Positions 15,536-24,619 are shown, numbered from the stretch's first letter. The stretch is 33,037 nt of DNA from Rhodococcus sp. EPR-157 (GCF_001647195.1 NZ_LVCV01000309.1:1-33037), one strand, 5' to 3'. Translations and numbers: made by a program. Notes: a model not told the origin generated them from the letters alone.

Positions 15536-15994
15536 ATGACACCACGAATCAACTTCGCTGCCGCGTCCCCTGCCGTCCGAAAAGCGCTCGTTGCGCTGGA
15601 CGTTTCGAGCCGAGACGGCATCGACCCCACGATTGCCGAATTGATCAAAATTCGCGCTTCACAGATCAATGGCTGCGCGTACTGCGTGCACATGCACACT
15701 ACGGATGCGCGCAAAGCCGGAGAGAGCGAGGAGCGGCTCGCGCTCGTCTCGGTGTGGCGCGATGCACCGAACTTCTTCGACGAGCGAGAGCAGGCCGTTC
15801 TGGCGCTGACCGAGGCGGTCACACTGATCTCCGACGGTGGAGTTTCCGACGAGGTGTACGGGCGCGTCGCGCAGCATTTCGACGAGCACCAGATCGGTCA
15901 GCTGATTGCCCAGATCTTCACGATCAACGCCTGGAACCGAATCGGCGTGACGACACACATGATCCCCGGGGTGGGCAACGTCGCCGCGTCGTGA
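15536..15994 (+). CDS. Carboxymuconolactone decarboxylase / AhpD-like protein
   Basis: 152 aa with the AhpD redox motif: Glu35, Cys47-x2-Cys50 and His54 (IKIRASQINGCAYCVHMHT), then the second helical half (REQAVLALTEAVTLI). Members act as peroxidases or thiol-disulfide redox proteins; with CxxC and His present, redox activity is expected rather than lactone decarboxylation. The start is ATG 15536, 48 bp from the divergent MocR gene. It is followed by a hairpin at 16001-16032. Confidence 0.86.
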   Translation: MTPRINFAAASPAVRKALVALDVSSRDGIDPTIAELIKIRASQINGCAYCVHMHTTDARKAGESEERLALVSVWRDAPNFFDEREQAVLALTEAVTLISDGGVSDEVYGRVAQHFDEHQIGQLIAQIFTINAWNRIGVTTHMIPGVGNVAAS

Positions 15995-16000
15995 CCGCAC

Positions 16001-16032
16001 CTCGATGCCGCTCGTCGTGATGGGGCATCGAG
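16001..16032 (+). terminator. Hairpin downstream of the AhpD-like gene
   Basis: CTCGATGCC (16001-16009) pairs perfectly with GGCATCGAG (16024-16032) around a 14-nt loop, 6 bp after the stop. There is no U-tract. A probable terminator, or a processing hairpin. Confidence 0.5.
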
Positions 16033-16158
16033 CTCGAGATATGCACGTATTCGTGACCGAAATCCGTGCAGGTTGCTCAGTCAAGAAATCATCTATTGCG
16101 CTAGCTGCTGGTTGGGGGTTGTGTCTTAGGTAACAGTGCAACCTGTACGGAGGCCGAC

Positions 16159-17265
16159 ATGGACACCGCCTATTCCGCAACGGTCGAGGACACGCTCATC
16201 CAGATCGTCACACCGGAAGGCGTGCGTACCGCGCCGACCATGTACAGCGAGCTAGTCGATGACATCACCACCGATAAGTTGCGTGACCTGTACGAGGACC
16301 TGGTCGTCGTGCGCCGCATCGACGCCGAAGCGACAGCACTGCAGCGCCAGGGTGAACTTGGACTCTGGGCGCCGCTGCTGGGCCAGGAAGCCGCGCAGGT
16401 CGGTTCGGCCAGAGCGCTCGAGCACGACGATTTCGTCTTCGCCAGCTACCGGGAACACGGCGTCGCGTACTGCCGCGGGGTCGACCCGACGCAGATGCTC
16501 CGGTTCTGGCGGGGATCGACGCAATCCGGTTGGAATCCATACGAATACAACATGACGACCCCGGCCATCATCGTCGGCTCCCAGGCTCTGCACGCCACGG
16601 GATATGGACTCGGCATGAAGTTCGACGGAGCCGAGGGTGCCGTCATCACCTACTTCGGCGACGGCGCAACGAGCCAGGGAGACATCTCGGAGGCTTTCGG
16701 ATTTGCGGCGAGCTTCGGAGCGCCGGTGGTGTTCTTCTGTCAGAACAACCAATGGGCGATCTCCGAACCGGTGACGGTGCAGACTCACACCACGATCGCC
16801 GAGCGCGGTCGTGGCTTCGGAGTTCCAGCAATGCGAGTGGACGGCAACGACGTTCTTGCCGTACTCGCCGCCACCAGAACTGCACTGGCGAGGGCGCGCG
16901 AAGGCAGCGGACCCACACTGATCGAAGCCGTCACGTATCGGATGGGGCCGCACACCACGTCCGACGACCCGTCGCGGTACCGTCCCGCTGCTCTCGACGA
17001 CGAGTGGAGGCGCAAGGACCCGATCGACCGTATCGAACGGCTCCTCGAACGTGAGGGTGCCATGGACGAGTCCTTCCGCGCATGCGTCGAGGAACGTGCC
17101 GATGCCACCGCAGCAGACCTGCGTCGAGGATGCCTCGGCACCGTGGAGCCGGGCCCGATGTCGCTGTTCGACAACGTCTACGTCGATCCGCATCCCCTGA
17201 TCGCGGAAGAGCCCGAGGCATATGCCGCGTATCTCGCCGGATTCGAAGGAGCCGAAAAGCCATGA
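16159..17265 (+). CDS. bkdA: Branched-chain 2-oxo acid dehydrogenase E1 component, alpha subunit
   Basis: 368-aa thiamine-diphosphate E1 alpha. The ThDP motif starts at GDG (167-169; YFGDGATSQGDISEAF) and ends at NN (196-197; VFFCQNNQWAIS). The phosphorylation-loop-like segment MGPHTTSDDPSRYR and the N-terminal LWAPLLGQEAAQVG are typical of branched-chain rather than pyruvate E1. With E1 beta it decarboxylates 2-oxoisovalerate and related acids and passes the acyl group to E2 lipoate. Strong GGAGG at 16150. First gene of an ATGA-coupled E1alpha-E1beta-E2 operon. The symbol follows the mycobacterial BkdABC set; pyruvate-type E1 is a less likely alternative. Confidence 0.87.
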   Translation: MDTAYSATVEDTLIQIVTPEGVRTAPTMYSELVDDITTDKLRDLYEDLVVVRRIDAEATALQRQGELGLWAPLLGQEAAQVGSARALEHDDFVFASYREHGVAYCRGVDPTQMLRFWRGSTQSGWNPYEYNMTTPAIIVGSQALHATGYGLGMKFDGAEGAVITYFGDGATSQGDISEAFGFAASFGAPVVFFCQNNQWAISEPVTVQTHTTIAERGRGFGVPAMRVDGNDVLAVLAATRTALARAREGSGPTLIEAVTYRMGPHTTSDDPSRYRPAALDDEWRRKDPIDRIERLLEREGAMDESFRACVEERADATAADLRRGCLGTVEPGPMSLFDNVYVDPHPLIAEEPEAYAAYLAGFEGAEKP

Positions 17266-18284
17266 CCGCCACACTTGCCGCCGCTGCGACACTTGCTGCC
17301 CCCGTGACGCTTCCGCTCGGCAAGGCTCTCAACGCAGGGCTGCGGCGGGCGATGGAAGATGACGCCAAGGTCGTACTACTCGGCGAGGACATCGGCAAAC
17401 TGGGTGGTGTCTTTCGCATCACCGACGGGTTGCAGAAGGACTTCGGGCCCACCCGCGTCATCGACACCCCACTGGCTGAGTCCGGAATCGTCGGCATCGC
17501 AGTCGGACTCGCCTTCCGCGGATACCGGCCGGTGGTCGAAATACAGTTCGACGGCTTCATCTACCCGGCGTTCGACCAGATCGTCTCGCAGGTGGCCAAA
17601 CTGCACTACCGCACCGGTGGAAGCGTCAAGATGCCCATCACTATCCGTGTTCCGTATGGCGGCGGAATCGGCGCCGTCGAGCATCACTCGGAGTCGCCCG
17701 AAGGGTACTTCGCGCAGACCGCAGGACTTCGAGTGGTCAGTTGCAGCAACGCCGCCGACGCCAACGTGATGCTGCGGCAGGCGATCGCGTCCGACGATCC
17801 GGTTCTGTTCTTCGAACCGAAACGACGCTACTGGCAGAAGGGCGAGGTCGACGTCACTGCTTCGATCGACGGCGCGTATCCGCTGCACAAGGCACGAGTC
17901 GTGCGCGCGGGAACCGACGCCACGGTCGTCGCATACGGGCCGCTCGTCGCGACGGCATTGCAGGCTGCCGACGTCGCGGCAGGGGAGGGGCGTTCACTCG
18001 AGGTGATCGATCTGAGGTCGCTGTCGCCATTGGACATGGACACCATCGCGGCGTCGGTGCGCAAGACCGGACGCCTCGTTGTCACGCACGAGGCGGCAAC
18101 GTTCATGGGGATCGGCGCCGAAATCGCTGCGCGCGTTCAGGACCAGTGTTTCTACAGCCTCGAAGCCCCGGTGCAGCGTGTCGGCGGGTTCACCATCCCG
18201 TACCCACCGGCAAAGCTGGAGGAGTACTTCCTCCCGGACGCCGACCGGATCCTCGACGCAGTGGACAGGAGTTTTCGGGTATGA
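17262..18284 (+). CDS. bkdB: Branched-chain 2-oxo acid dehydrogenase E1 component, beta subunit
   Basis: 340-aa E1 beta with the expected landmarks: LGKALNAGLRRAMEDDAKVVLLGEDIG, the ThDP-binding glutamate and loop (TPLAESGIVGIAVGLAFRGY, QFDGFIYPAFDQIVSQ), RVPYGGGIGAVEHHSESPE, and the C-terminal VIDLRSLSPLD domain. The ATG at 17262 overlaps the E1 alpha stop (ATGA). The first 18 residues are an Ala/Thr-rich, uncharged extension before the conserved core; this is not a convincing signal peptide and is probably just a flexible tail. It forms the heterotetrameric E1 with bkdA. Confidence 0.88.
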   Translation: MTATLAAAATLAAPVTLPLGKALNAGLRRAMEDDAKVVLLGEDIGKLGGVFRITDGLQKDFGPTRVIDTPLAESGIVGIAVGLAFRGYRPVVEIQFDGFIYPAFDQIVSQVAKLHYRTGGSVKMPITIRVPYGGGIGAVEHHSESPEGYFAQTAGLRVVSCSNAADANVMLRQAIASDDPVLFFEPKRRYWQKGEVDVTASIDGAYPLHKARVVRAGTDATVVAYGPLVATALQAADVAAGEGRSLEVIDLRSLSPLDMDTIAASVRKTGRLVVTHEAATFMGIGAEIAARVQDQCFYSLEAPVQRVGGFTIPYPPAKLEEYFLPDADRILDAVDRSFRV

Positions 18285-19534
18285 CCAAGAGCTTTCGGCT
18301 TCCCGACCTAGGGGAAGGCCTTACCGAGGCGGAATTGATCACCTGGCTCGTCAAGGTCGGGGACACCGTGGAACTGAACCAGGTCATCGCCGAGGTCGAG
18401 ACCGCAAAAGCCTCCATCGAATTGCCGTCTCCCTATGCGGGCACGGTCATCGCCTTGCATGCGGAGGAAGGCGCCACCGTCGAGGTCGGCACCGCGATCA
18501 TCGACATCGCGGACGAATCCGACACCGCTGAGCCAGCGGAGCACGGCGAACCTGAAACGGCTGAGCATGTCCCAGTGCTCGTCGGGTACGGCGTTGTGGG
18601 AGAGGGGGCCAGCCGCCGCGGGAACCGAACTGCAACATCAGCTCCCGATGCTCCGATAGCAGCGCAGAGTTCGAGGCCGCTGGCGTCGCCTCCGGTCAGG
18701 TTCGTCGCCGAACAGGAGGGGATCGACCTCGCCGAGGTACCTGCGACGGGTGCTCACGGCGAGGTGACACGCGAGGACATAGCTGCGTTTCTGAGCCGCG
18801 CCGAGGAGCCGCCGGTTTCGTCCGTCGAAGACAAGAACGAGACCCGCACCCCGATCAAGGGCGTCCGCAAGCACACCGCGGCCGCGATGGTGTCGAGTGC
18901 GTTCACAGCCCCCCACGTCACCGAGTTCATCACCGTCGACGTGACGCCGACCGTCGAACTGGTGGAGAAGCTGCGCGCTACCGGACACTTCCGCGACATC
19001 CGGCTGACACCGCTCGCACTGGTGGCCAAAGCGCTGCTGATTGCGCTGCGTGCAAACCCCAGCCTGAACTCGGAGTGGGACGAGAAGAACCAGGAGATCG
19101 TGACCAAGGGCTACGTGAATCTCGGTATTGCTGCCGCGACTCCGAGGGGGCTGATGGTCCCGAACATCAAGAATGCGCACAAGCTCGGGTTGAAGGATCT
19201 CGCGCACGCGTTGAACGTACTGACCGCGACGGCCAAGGACGGAAACACGGGCCAGGAAGACTTGGCCGACGGGACGATCACGATCACCAATGTCGGGGTG
19301 TTCGGGGTCGATTCGGGTACGCCCATCCTGAACCCGGGTGAGGCTGCGATCCTGTGCTTCGGGGCGATTCGTCGACAACCCTGGGAGTTCGAGGGCGAGA
19401 TCGCGCTGCGTTCGATGACGACTCTGAGCCTGTCGTTCGATCATCGACTCGTCGATGGCGAGCAGGGTTCTCGATTCCTGTCCGATATCGCGTCTCTGTT
19501 GTCGGACCCGCTGAACTTGGTGGCACTCGCGTGA
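18281..19534 (+). CDS. bkdC: Dihydrolipoamide acyltransferase (E2) of the branched-chain 2-oxo acid dehydrogenase complex
   Basis: 417 aa in the classical E2 order. One lipoyl domain (residues 1-78) carries the lipoylated Lys43 in ETAKAS. A linker follows, then a peripheral subunit-binding domain (about 133-170; PPVRFVAEQEGIDLAEVPATG) and the CoA acyltransferase core (about 190-417) ending in the catalytic SFDHRLVDG with His388. It transfers the branched acyl group to CoA. ATGA overlap with E1 beta. Having one lipoyl domain fits BkdC rather than a multi-lipoyl DlaT. No E3 gene follows, so a shared lipoamide dehydrogenase encoded elsewhere is expected. Confidence 0.9.
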   Translation: MTKSFRLPDLGEGLTEAELITWLVKVGDTVELNQVIAEVETAKASIELPSPYAGTVIALHAEEGATVEVGTAIIDIADESDTAEPAEHGEPETAEHVPVLVGYGVVGEGASRRGNRTATSAPDAPIAAQSSRPLASPPVRFVAEQEGIDLAEVPATGAHGEVTREDIAAFLSRAEEPPVSSVEDKNETRTPIKGVRKHTAAAMVSSAFTAPHVTEFITVDVTPTVELVEKLRATGHFRDIRLTPLALVAKALLIALRANPSLNSEWDEKNQEIVTKGYVNLGIAAATPRGLMVPNIKNAHKLGLKDLAHALNVLTATAKDGNTGQEDLADGTITITNVGVFGVDSGTPILNPGEAAILCFGAIRRQPWEFEGEIALRSMTTLSLSFDHRLVDGEQGSRFLSDIASLLSDPLNLVALA

Positions 19535-19540
19535 GCGGGC

Positions 19541-19609
19541 CTCCGCCCCCCAGTGGCGCGGTTGAGTGCACTGGCGTGCGCTTAACCGCGCCACTGGTGC
19601 GGAGCGCCA
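19541..19609 (+). repeat. Long-hairpin palindromic repeat element, copy 2
   Basis: The same left arm CAGTGGCGCGGTTGAGTGCA (19551-19570) is followed by a 6-nt loop and the right arm TGCGCTTAACCGCGCCACTG (19577-19596). The two differences from copy 1's right arm turn a U-A pair into U-G and a G-C pair into G-U in plus-strand RNA, so the fold is kept. The outer stem CTCCGC (19541-19546) pairs with GCGGAG (19599-19604). It begins 6 bp after the bkdC stop and is followed by the shared 3' flank up to 19609. Confidence 0.85.
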
Positions 19610-19677
19610 GCCGGTCGAACACCTAGCTCCGACGCGGCCGAAACGGAGCATTCCTCCACTGCTCCCCGTCGTGTTCG

Positions 19678-19683
19678 TACACT
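19678..19683 (+). promoter_or_regulatory. Putative -10 box for a leaderless GntR transcript
   Basis: TACACT fits the actinobacterial TAnnnT consensus and ends 7 bp before the ATG at 19691, so transcription would start at or next to the start codon. No clear -35 and no Shine-Dalgarno is seen. Confidence 0.45.
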
Positions 19684-19690
19684 GGCCGAC

Positions 19691-20365
19691 ATGACCTCAC
19701 CGACGAACAAGGCTGCCTTGCCGCTGAGTCTCGTCGAGATGGCCACCCGGCAGGTCCGATCCGAGGTGCTCAGCGGCGCGCTCGAACCCGGGTCCCGCGT
19801 GGTCGAAGAGACCCTGTGCGCGCGTTTGGGCATCAGCCGGGCACCGGTGCGCGAGGCGCTGAGACTGCTGGCGCAGCAGGGTCTGGTCGAGCACCTGCCG
19901 CGTCGGGGGTTCCGGGTGACCGTGTGGTCCTCGGCCGACATTCTGCAGCTGTTCGAGCTCCGACAGGTTCTCGAACAGCACGCGATCAGGCGAGCCCTCC
20001 CGCTCGATTCGGCACACGGGGATCCGTTCGTCACCGTGCGTGCGGCGCTCGACGACATGCGCGACGCAGATGCGCGCGGCGAATCGCTCGAGAAGGACGA
20101 CGCGCATCGACGCTTCCACGAGGCGATCGTCGCACTGGCGGGGAGCCATCAGCTCGATCTCGCGTACGCGCCCATCCTGCTCAAGCTGCAGCTGCCGATG
20201 GCGCGCAACCTGCGTGAAGAAGCGCGTTTGGCTCGGCCGGTCGACGGCATCCGACGCCACGCAGTGCTGCTGGAGGCAGTGGAGTCCAACGATCCGGCGA
20301 CGGCGTCGGCTGCACTGAAAGAACACGGCGAGCTGACCTACCTACACCTCGAGAGCATTTGCTAA
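19691..20365 (+). CDS. GntR-family regulator, FCD subfamily
   Basis: 224 aa. An N-terminal winged helix (about residues 15-77; LEPGSRVVEETLCARLGISRAPVREALRLLAQQGLVEHLPRRGFRV) is joined to an all-helical FCD effector domain (about 85-215) with candidate metal ligands in DDAHRRFHEAIV and the RRHAVLLEAV and KEHGELTYLH helices. FCD regulators sense small organic acids or related metabolites and usually repress the adjacent operon. It lies 57 bp upstream of the allophanate hydrolase gene on the same strand, and that gap holds a TGTCGACA palindrome. It probably controls the biuret/allophanate genes. Confidence 0.88.
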   Translation: MTSPTNKAALPLSLVEMATRQVRSEVLSGALEPGSRVVEETLCARLGISRAPVREALRLLAQQGLVEHLPRRGFRVTVWSSADILQLFELRQVLEQHAIRRALPLDSAHGDPFVTVRAALDDMRDADARGESLEKDDAHRRFHEAIVALAGSHQLDLAYAPILLKLQLPMARNLREEARLARPVDGIRRHAVLLEAVESNDPATASAALKEHGELTYLHLESIC

Positions 20366-20404
20366 CAGACTCGAAACACGCCATCCACCTGCAGTAACAC
20401 AAAA

Positions 20405-20414
20405 CTGTCGACAA
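20405..20414. promoter_or_regulatory. Candidate GntR/FCD operator upstream of atzF
   Basis: CTGTCGACAA contains the perfect 8-bp palindrome TGTCGACA (20406-20413), 9 bp before the allophanate hydrolase ATG. Spacing and core resemble FCD-type TTGTNNACAA sites. Assignment to the neighbouring regulator is by position. Confidence 0.5.
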
Positions 20415-20422
20415 TCGACGGT

Positions 20423-22207
20423 ATGACTGGTCCAGTAGCAGGCCCGAGCATCACCGAGCTTCTCGCCTCGTACCGAGATGACACGGCGACCCCGACGGAC
20501 ACCGTCGGCAGGCTCGCCGACGCCATCGAATCACGCGGCGACGATGGCACCTGGATCACTGTGCTGGGACGAGACGATCTACTACGCGCGGCCGCCGAAC
20601 TGGAAGCGCGCCCCGGAGCTATGGAACTGCCGCTCTACGGAATCCCGTTCGGCGTCAAGGACAGCATCGACGTCGCAGGCTTCCCGACGACGCTCGCCTG
20701 TCCCGAGTACGGCTACATCGCAGAGTCGACGGCGCCCGCAGTGCAAGCTCTGCTCGACGCGGGCGCCCTGTTCGTCGGCAAGACCAGTCTCGACCAGTTC
20801 GCGACCGGCCTCAACGGAACGCGTACGCCGCACACAATCCCGAGAAGCGTGTACGGAAACGACATGATCTCGGGCGGATCGAGTTCCGGATCGGCATTGG
20901 CGGTCGCACTCGGACAGGTTCCGTTCTGTGTCGCCACCGACACCGCGGGGTCCGGTCGAGTTCCCGCTGCGCTCAACGGGATTGTCGGATACAAACCCTC
21001 ACGCGGACTGATCAGCACCGTCGGCCTCGTACCTGCCTGCAAGTCACTCGACTGCATCACGTTGATGGCCGCGTCCGTCGCGGACCTCGATCTGGTCTTC
21101 GACGTGATCAGCGGAATCGATCCGCGTGACGGCTGGTCCCGAGGTCGGGGGCCGAAGTACGACGGTCGCGACATTCGGATCGGGCTGCCCGATCCGAGCC
21201 AACTCGACTTCTTCGGCGACGACGCCATGGCGCAGGCTCATGTCGCCGCACGAGAAGCGCTGCACGGCAGAGGATTCACGACGACCGCGGTGTCACTCGA
21301 GCCATTTCTCGACGCCGGATCACTGCTCTATCAGGGCCCCTGGGTTGCAGAGCGACTCGTCGAGTTCGACACCTTCCTCGACGAGCGCCCGGATGCGATC
21401 GTGCCCGTGGTTCGGGAGATCTTTCTCGGCGGCCGAAAGTACACCGCGGTCGATGCGTTTCGGGCGTTGCAGCACTTGCAGGAGCTGCGCAGTGAGGTGT
21501 CGGGAATGTGGGATTCGATGGACGTGATGATCGTCCCGACGATCGGAACCACGTTCACCGTTCCCGAAGTCCAGGCCGATCCCATCGGGTGCAACACCAA
21601 GCTGGGGCACTACACCCACTTCGGAAACCTGCTGGATCTCACCGCCGTCGCTGTCCCCGCCGGGCTCACCGCCGATGGACGTCCGTTCAGTCTGATGGTG
21701 ATCGGACCGGCGCTGTCCGACGATATCGTGCTGGCGGTCGCGGCCCGGCTACTGGGAGAACCGCGCCCCGCAGCAGGCGGGGACACCGTCGACATCATCG
21801 TCGCCGGGCATCACCTGGCCGGCGAACGTGCCAACAGTCAGCTGATCGAGCTGGGTGGCGTTCTGGCCGAGGCCACCTCCACCGCGCCGACCTATCGGTT
21901 GCTGCGCATCGGCGCGGACGACCCGACACCCGGTCTGATGCGCGTTCGGGCCGGTGGCACTGCACAGGACGTGGAGCGGTGGCGTCTGCCCGCCGCCGCT
22001 CTGGCTGTACTCGCGGGCAGAATGCCGGCTGTGCTCGCTCTGGGACGGGTGCATCTGGCCGACGGATCGTCCGCTCTCGGCTATGTCTGCGACGTCGCAG
22101 TGCAGACCGGGGCGGCGGACTCTCCCGTCGAAGACATCAGCGAGTTCGGCGGCTGGCGCGCGTACTCCCAGGCGATCAGTACACCGACAGCACAGGAGGT
22201 CTCATGA
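20423..22207 (+). CDS. atzF: Allophanate hydrolase
   Basis: 594-aa enzyme that hydrolyses allophanate to ammonia and CO2, releasing nitrogen from urea-like compounds. The N-terminal amidase-signature domain (about 1-450) has the Ser-cisSer-Lys triad Lys79 (GVKDSID), Ser153 (GGSSSGSA) and Ser177 (DTAGSGRVP). The spacings 74 and 24 equal those I recall for Pseudomonas AtzF. The C-terminal allophanate-hydrolase domain (about 455-590; [22 protein letters not shown]) is present, so this is not a plain amidase. It overlaps the next gene by ATGA. There is no urea carboxylase next to it, so the substrate probably comes from the adjacent biuret-hydrolase-like enzyme. Confidence 0.9.
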   Translation: MTGPVAGPSITELLASYRDDTATPTDTVGRLADAIESRGDDGTWITVLGRDDLLRAAAELEARPGAMELPLYGIPFGVKDSIDVAGFPTTLACPEYGYIAESTAPAVQALLDAGALFVGKTSLDQFATGLNGTRTPHTIPRSVYGNDMISGGSSSGSALAVALGQVPFCVATDTAGSGRVPAALNGIVGYKPSRGLISTVGLVPACKSLDCITLMAASVADLDLVFDVISGIDPRDGWSRGRGPKYDGRDIRIGLPDPSQLDFFGDDAMAQAHVAAREALHGRGFTTTAVSLEPFLDAGSLLYQGPWVAERLVEFDTFLDERPDAIVPVVREIFLGGRKYTAVDAFRALQHLQELRSEVSGMWDSMDVMIVPTIGTTFTVPEVQADPIGCNTKLGHYTHFGNLLDLTAVAVPAGLTADGRPFSLMVIGPALSDDIVLAVAARLLGEPRPAAGGDTVDIIVAGHHLAGERANSQLIELGGVLAEATSTAPTYRLLRIGADDPTPGLMRVRAGGTAQDVERWRLPAAALAVLAGRMPAVLALGRVHLADGSSALGYVCDVAVQTGAADSPVEDISEFGGWRAYSQAISTPTAQEVS

Positions 22208-22914
22208 GCGAATCGTATGTATCGGGTGCGTCACCGACGCCGTTCACCGTCCCCGCCGGAAAGACGGCGCTTCTCGTCATCGACATGCAGCGAGACTTCC
22301 TGCTGCCGGGCGGTTTCGGAGAGAGTCTCGGCAACGACGTGAACATGCTCCGCAGCGTCATCGAGCCCTTGGCTGCGCTCATCGCGGCGGCGCGGGAGAG
22401 CGGCGTCCCGGTGATCCACACCAGGGAGGGACACTTGCCTGACCTCTCCGACTGCCCTCCCGCCAAACTGAACCGAGGAATGCCGTCGCAGCGCATCGGA
22501 GATCCTGGTGAGTTCGGGCGCATCTTGATCCGAGGCGAGTACGGGCACGACATCGTCGACGAGCTCGCGCCGATCGATGGCGAAACCGTCATCGACAAGC
22601 CGGGCAAGGGCGCCTTCTATGCCACGGAACTCACCGAAGTCCTCGAAGACGCGGGCATCACGACACTCCTCGTCACAGGCGTCACCACCGAGGTGTGTGT
22701 GCACACCACCGTGCGCGAAGCAAACGATCGAGGCTACGAGTGCCTCGTCGTATCCGACTGTGTCGGTTCGTATTTCCCGGAGTTTCAGCGGGTCGGCCTC
22801 GACATGATCGCAGCGCAGGGCGGAATCTTCGGCTGGACATCGCCGTCGGACGACGTCATCGACGCACTCCGTGAGCTCACTCCATCCCCTGCACTCCACA
22901 CGAACAGGATCTGA
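22204..22914 (+). CDS. biuH: Isochorismatase-family cysteine hydrolase, probable biuret amidohydrolase
   Basis: 236-aa cysteine hydrolase with the family triad Asp27 ([10 protein letters not shown]), Lys132 ([10 protein letters not shown]) and Cys165 ([12 protein letters not shown]); the Lys-Cys spacing of 33 equals that recalled for Rhizobium BiuH. The stretch [19 protein letters not shown], then SYFPEFQ, is typical of biuret/triuret hydrolase-like members. Product coupling supports biuret to allophanate plus ammonia, because the gene overlaps atzF by ATGA. A ureidoacrylate or other ureide hydrolase is the main alternative. The start is ATG 22204 after AGGAGG. Confidence 0.75.
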   Translation: MSESYVSGASPTPFTVPAGKTALLVIDMQRDFLLPGGFGESLGNDVNMLRSVIEPLAALIAAARESGVPVIHTREGHLPDLSDCPPAKLNRGMPSQRIGDPGEFGRILIRGEYGHDIVDELAPIDGETVIDKPGKGAFYATELTEVLEDAGITTLLVTGVTTEVCVHTTVREANDRGYECLVVSDCVGSYFPEFQRVGLDMIAAQGGIFGWTSPSDDVIDALRELTPSPALHTNRI

Positions 22915-22915
22915 C

Positions 22916-24499
22916 ATGACTACCGAAGTGAAGGACTCGACCGCGCCGAGCTCATTCGTTCTGCCGTGGTGGACGCGAGGGGACACCAACGCCTTCTTCG
23001 GCCTCGGGTTCAACATCCTCGTGAACGTACTGACCCTGACGACTCTGAGCATCGCGGTGGTCGGTATACCCGGCGACGACGTGCTCGGTACGTTGCTACC
23101 CGCACTAGGCGTGGCGCTGGTGCTCGGCAACCTGTATTACATGATCCTCGCGCGTCGACTGGCCAAGCGCGAGAACCGAACCGACGTCACCGCGCTGCCC
23201 TACGGCCCGAGTGTGCCCCACATGTTCATCGTGGTGTTCGTGGTGATGCTGCCGGTGTACCTCAGTACCGGGGATGCGTTGCAGGCGTGGGCCGCCGGTT
23301 TGGCGTGGGCGTTCATGATCGGCATCATCGTCATGATCGGTGCATTCGTCGGGCCCTACATTCGCAAGATCACCCCTCGGGCGGCGATGCTCGGCACTCT
23401 CGCCGGAATCTCGATCACCTTCATCGCGATGCGGCCCGCCGCGCAGATGTGGGATGCGGCCTGGATCGGATTGCCGGTTCTCGCAATCATACTCATCGGA
23501 TTCTTCACCGACGTGAAGCTTCCGGGCAACATCCCTGTCGGTCTCGCTGCACTGCTGGTGGGTACCGCGATCGGATGGATCGGCGGGTACATGTCCGTAC
23601 CCGATGTGACCGAGGCAGCCAGCAACATCGCGCTCGGTCTACCGGATCTGCGTCTGGATCTGCTTCTCGACGGGCTCGGCAACCTCGCGCCGCTGCTCGC
23701 GACCGCCATTCCCCTCGGTGTCTACAACTTCACCGAAGCGATGAGCAACGTCGAAAGTGCCTCTGCCGCAGGGGACAACTACAACCTACGCAGTGTGCTG
23801 CTGGCTGACGGTTTGGGTGCAGTCATCGGCTCGGCCTTCGGTTCTCCGTTCCCTCCCGCCGTCTACATCGGCCACCCGGGATGGAAGGACGCGGGCGGCC
23901 GCAGTGGGTACTCCCTGGCATCCGGCATCGCGATCGGGGTGATGTGCTTCCTCGGGCTCTTCGGGCTGCTTGCCACGCTGCTACCGATACCTGCGATCGT
24001 GCCGATCCTGCTGTACATCGGTCTGTTGATCGGCGCCCAGGCATTCCAGGCGGTCCCGCGACTGCACGCGATCGCTGTCGTCGTCGCACTGTTGCCGAAC
24101 CTTGCCGAATGGGCGGTCGGGCTGATCGACAACGCACTCAGTGCGGCAGGAACTTCCGCGTCCGAAGTCGGCAACGAAGCCCTCGGGCAGGCCGGCGTCG
24201 TATACGACGGGTTGAGGACCTTCGGCGAAGGAGCTGTGCTCGCCGGTCTGGTGCTCGGCACGATCGTCACGTTCATCCTGGACAAACGATTCCTCGCTGC
24301 GGCAACCGCCAGCGGCGTCGGAGCAGTGCTGTGCTGGATCGGACTCATTCACTCCCATGAAGTCGGATGGGCTGCGAATCCACAAGTAGCACTGGGATAT
24401 CTGTTCTTCGGCATCGTGTGTCTCGCGTACTCGCAGCTGCCGTCGGCCAAGACCAAGCCCGAAGTGGTCGAGGACGACGAGCCGGCGATAGCCGAATAG
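22916..24499 (+). CDS. NCS2 (AzgA-like) nucleobase/ureide permease
   Basis: 527-aa polytopic membrane protein with about 12-14 hydrophobic segments. The family features include DVTALPYGPSVPHMF, the central IPLGVYNFTEAMSNVESASAAG (TM8/10-type substrate motif region) and GSPFPPAVYIGHPGWKDAGGRSGYS. Relatives carry xanthine, uracil or adenine as proton symporters. Placed 1 bp after the biuret-hydrolase-like gene, it probably imports the nitrogenous substrate of this operon (biuret, a ureide or a ring precursor). The C-terminus is an acidic soluble tail (EVVEDDEPAIAE). Terminator 13 bp downstream. Confidence 0.83.
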   Translation: MTTEVKDSTAPSSFVLPWWTRGDTNAFFGLGFNILVNVLTLTTLSIAVVGIPGDDVLGTLLPALGVALVLGNLYYMILARRLAKRENRTDVTALPYGPSVPHMFIVVFVVMLPVYLSTGDALQAWAAGLAWAFMIGIIVMIGAFVGPYIRKITPRAAMLGTLAGISITFIAMRPAAQMWDAAWIGLPVLAIILIGFFTDVKLPGNIPVGLAALLVGTAIGWIGGYMSVPDVTEAASNIALGLPDLRLDLLLDGLGNLAPLLATAIPLGVYNFTEAMSNVESASAAGDNYNLRSVLLADGLGAVIGSAFGSPFPPAVYIGHPGWKDAGGRSGYSLASGIAIGVMCFLGLFGLLATLLPIPAIVPILLYIGLLIGAQAFQAVPRLHAIAVVVALLPNLAEWAVGLIDNALSAAGTSASEVGNEALGQAGVVYDGLRTFGEGAVLAGLVLGTIVTFILDKRFLAAATASGVGAVLCWIGLIHSHEVGWAANPQVALGYLFFGIVCLAYSQLPSAKTKPEVVEDDEPAIAE

Positions 24500-24512
24500 T
24501 CCTTTCGTCACG

Positions 24513-24548
24513 AGCCGGCCTGCCCGTCAACGGGGAGGCCGGCTTTCT
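24513..24548 (+). terminator. Intrinsic terminator after the biuret/allophanate operon
   Basis: AGCCGGCCT (24513-24521) pairs with AGGCCGGCT (24536-24544). An inner CCCG/CGGG stem with a TCAA loop lies inside it, and TTTCT ends the element. It lies 13 bp after the permease stop. Classical rho-independent form. Confidence 0.88.
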
Positions 24549-24619
24549 GGTCGATATCGCCATGTGCGCATACGGACAACTACTGTGCGCTCAGCGACAA
24601 GTCTTTCGAGGACGTCACG

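Noticed and set aside
14040-15545. 501-codon minus-strand frame alternative to the MocR gene
   Set aside because: Same strand, different frame from MocR; an Arg-rich translation typical of an out-of-frame GC-rich reading.
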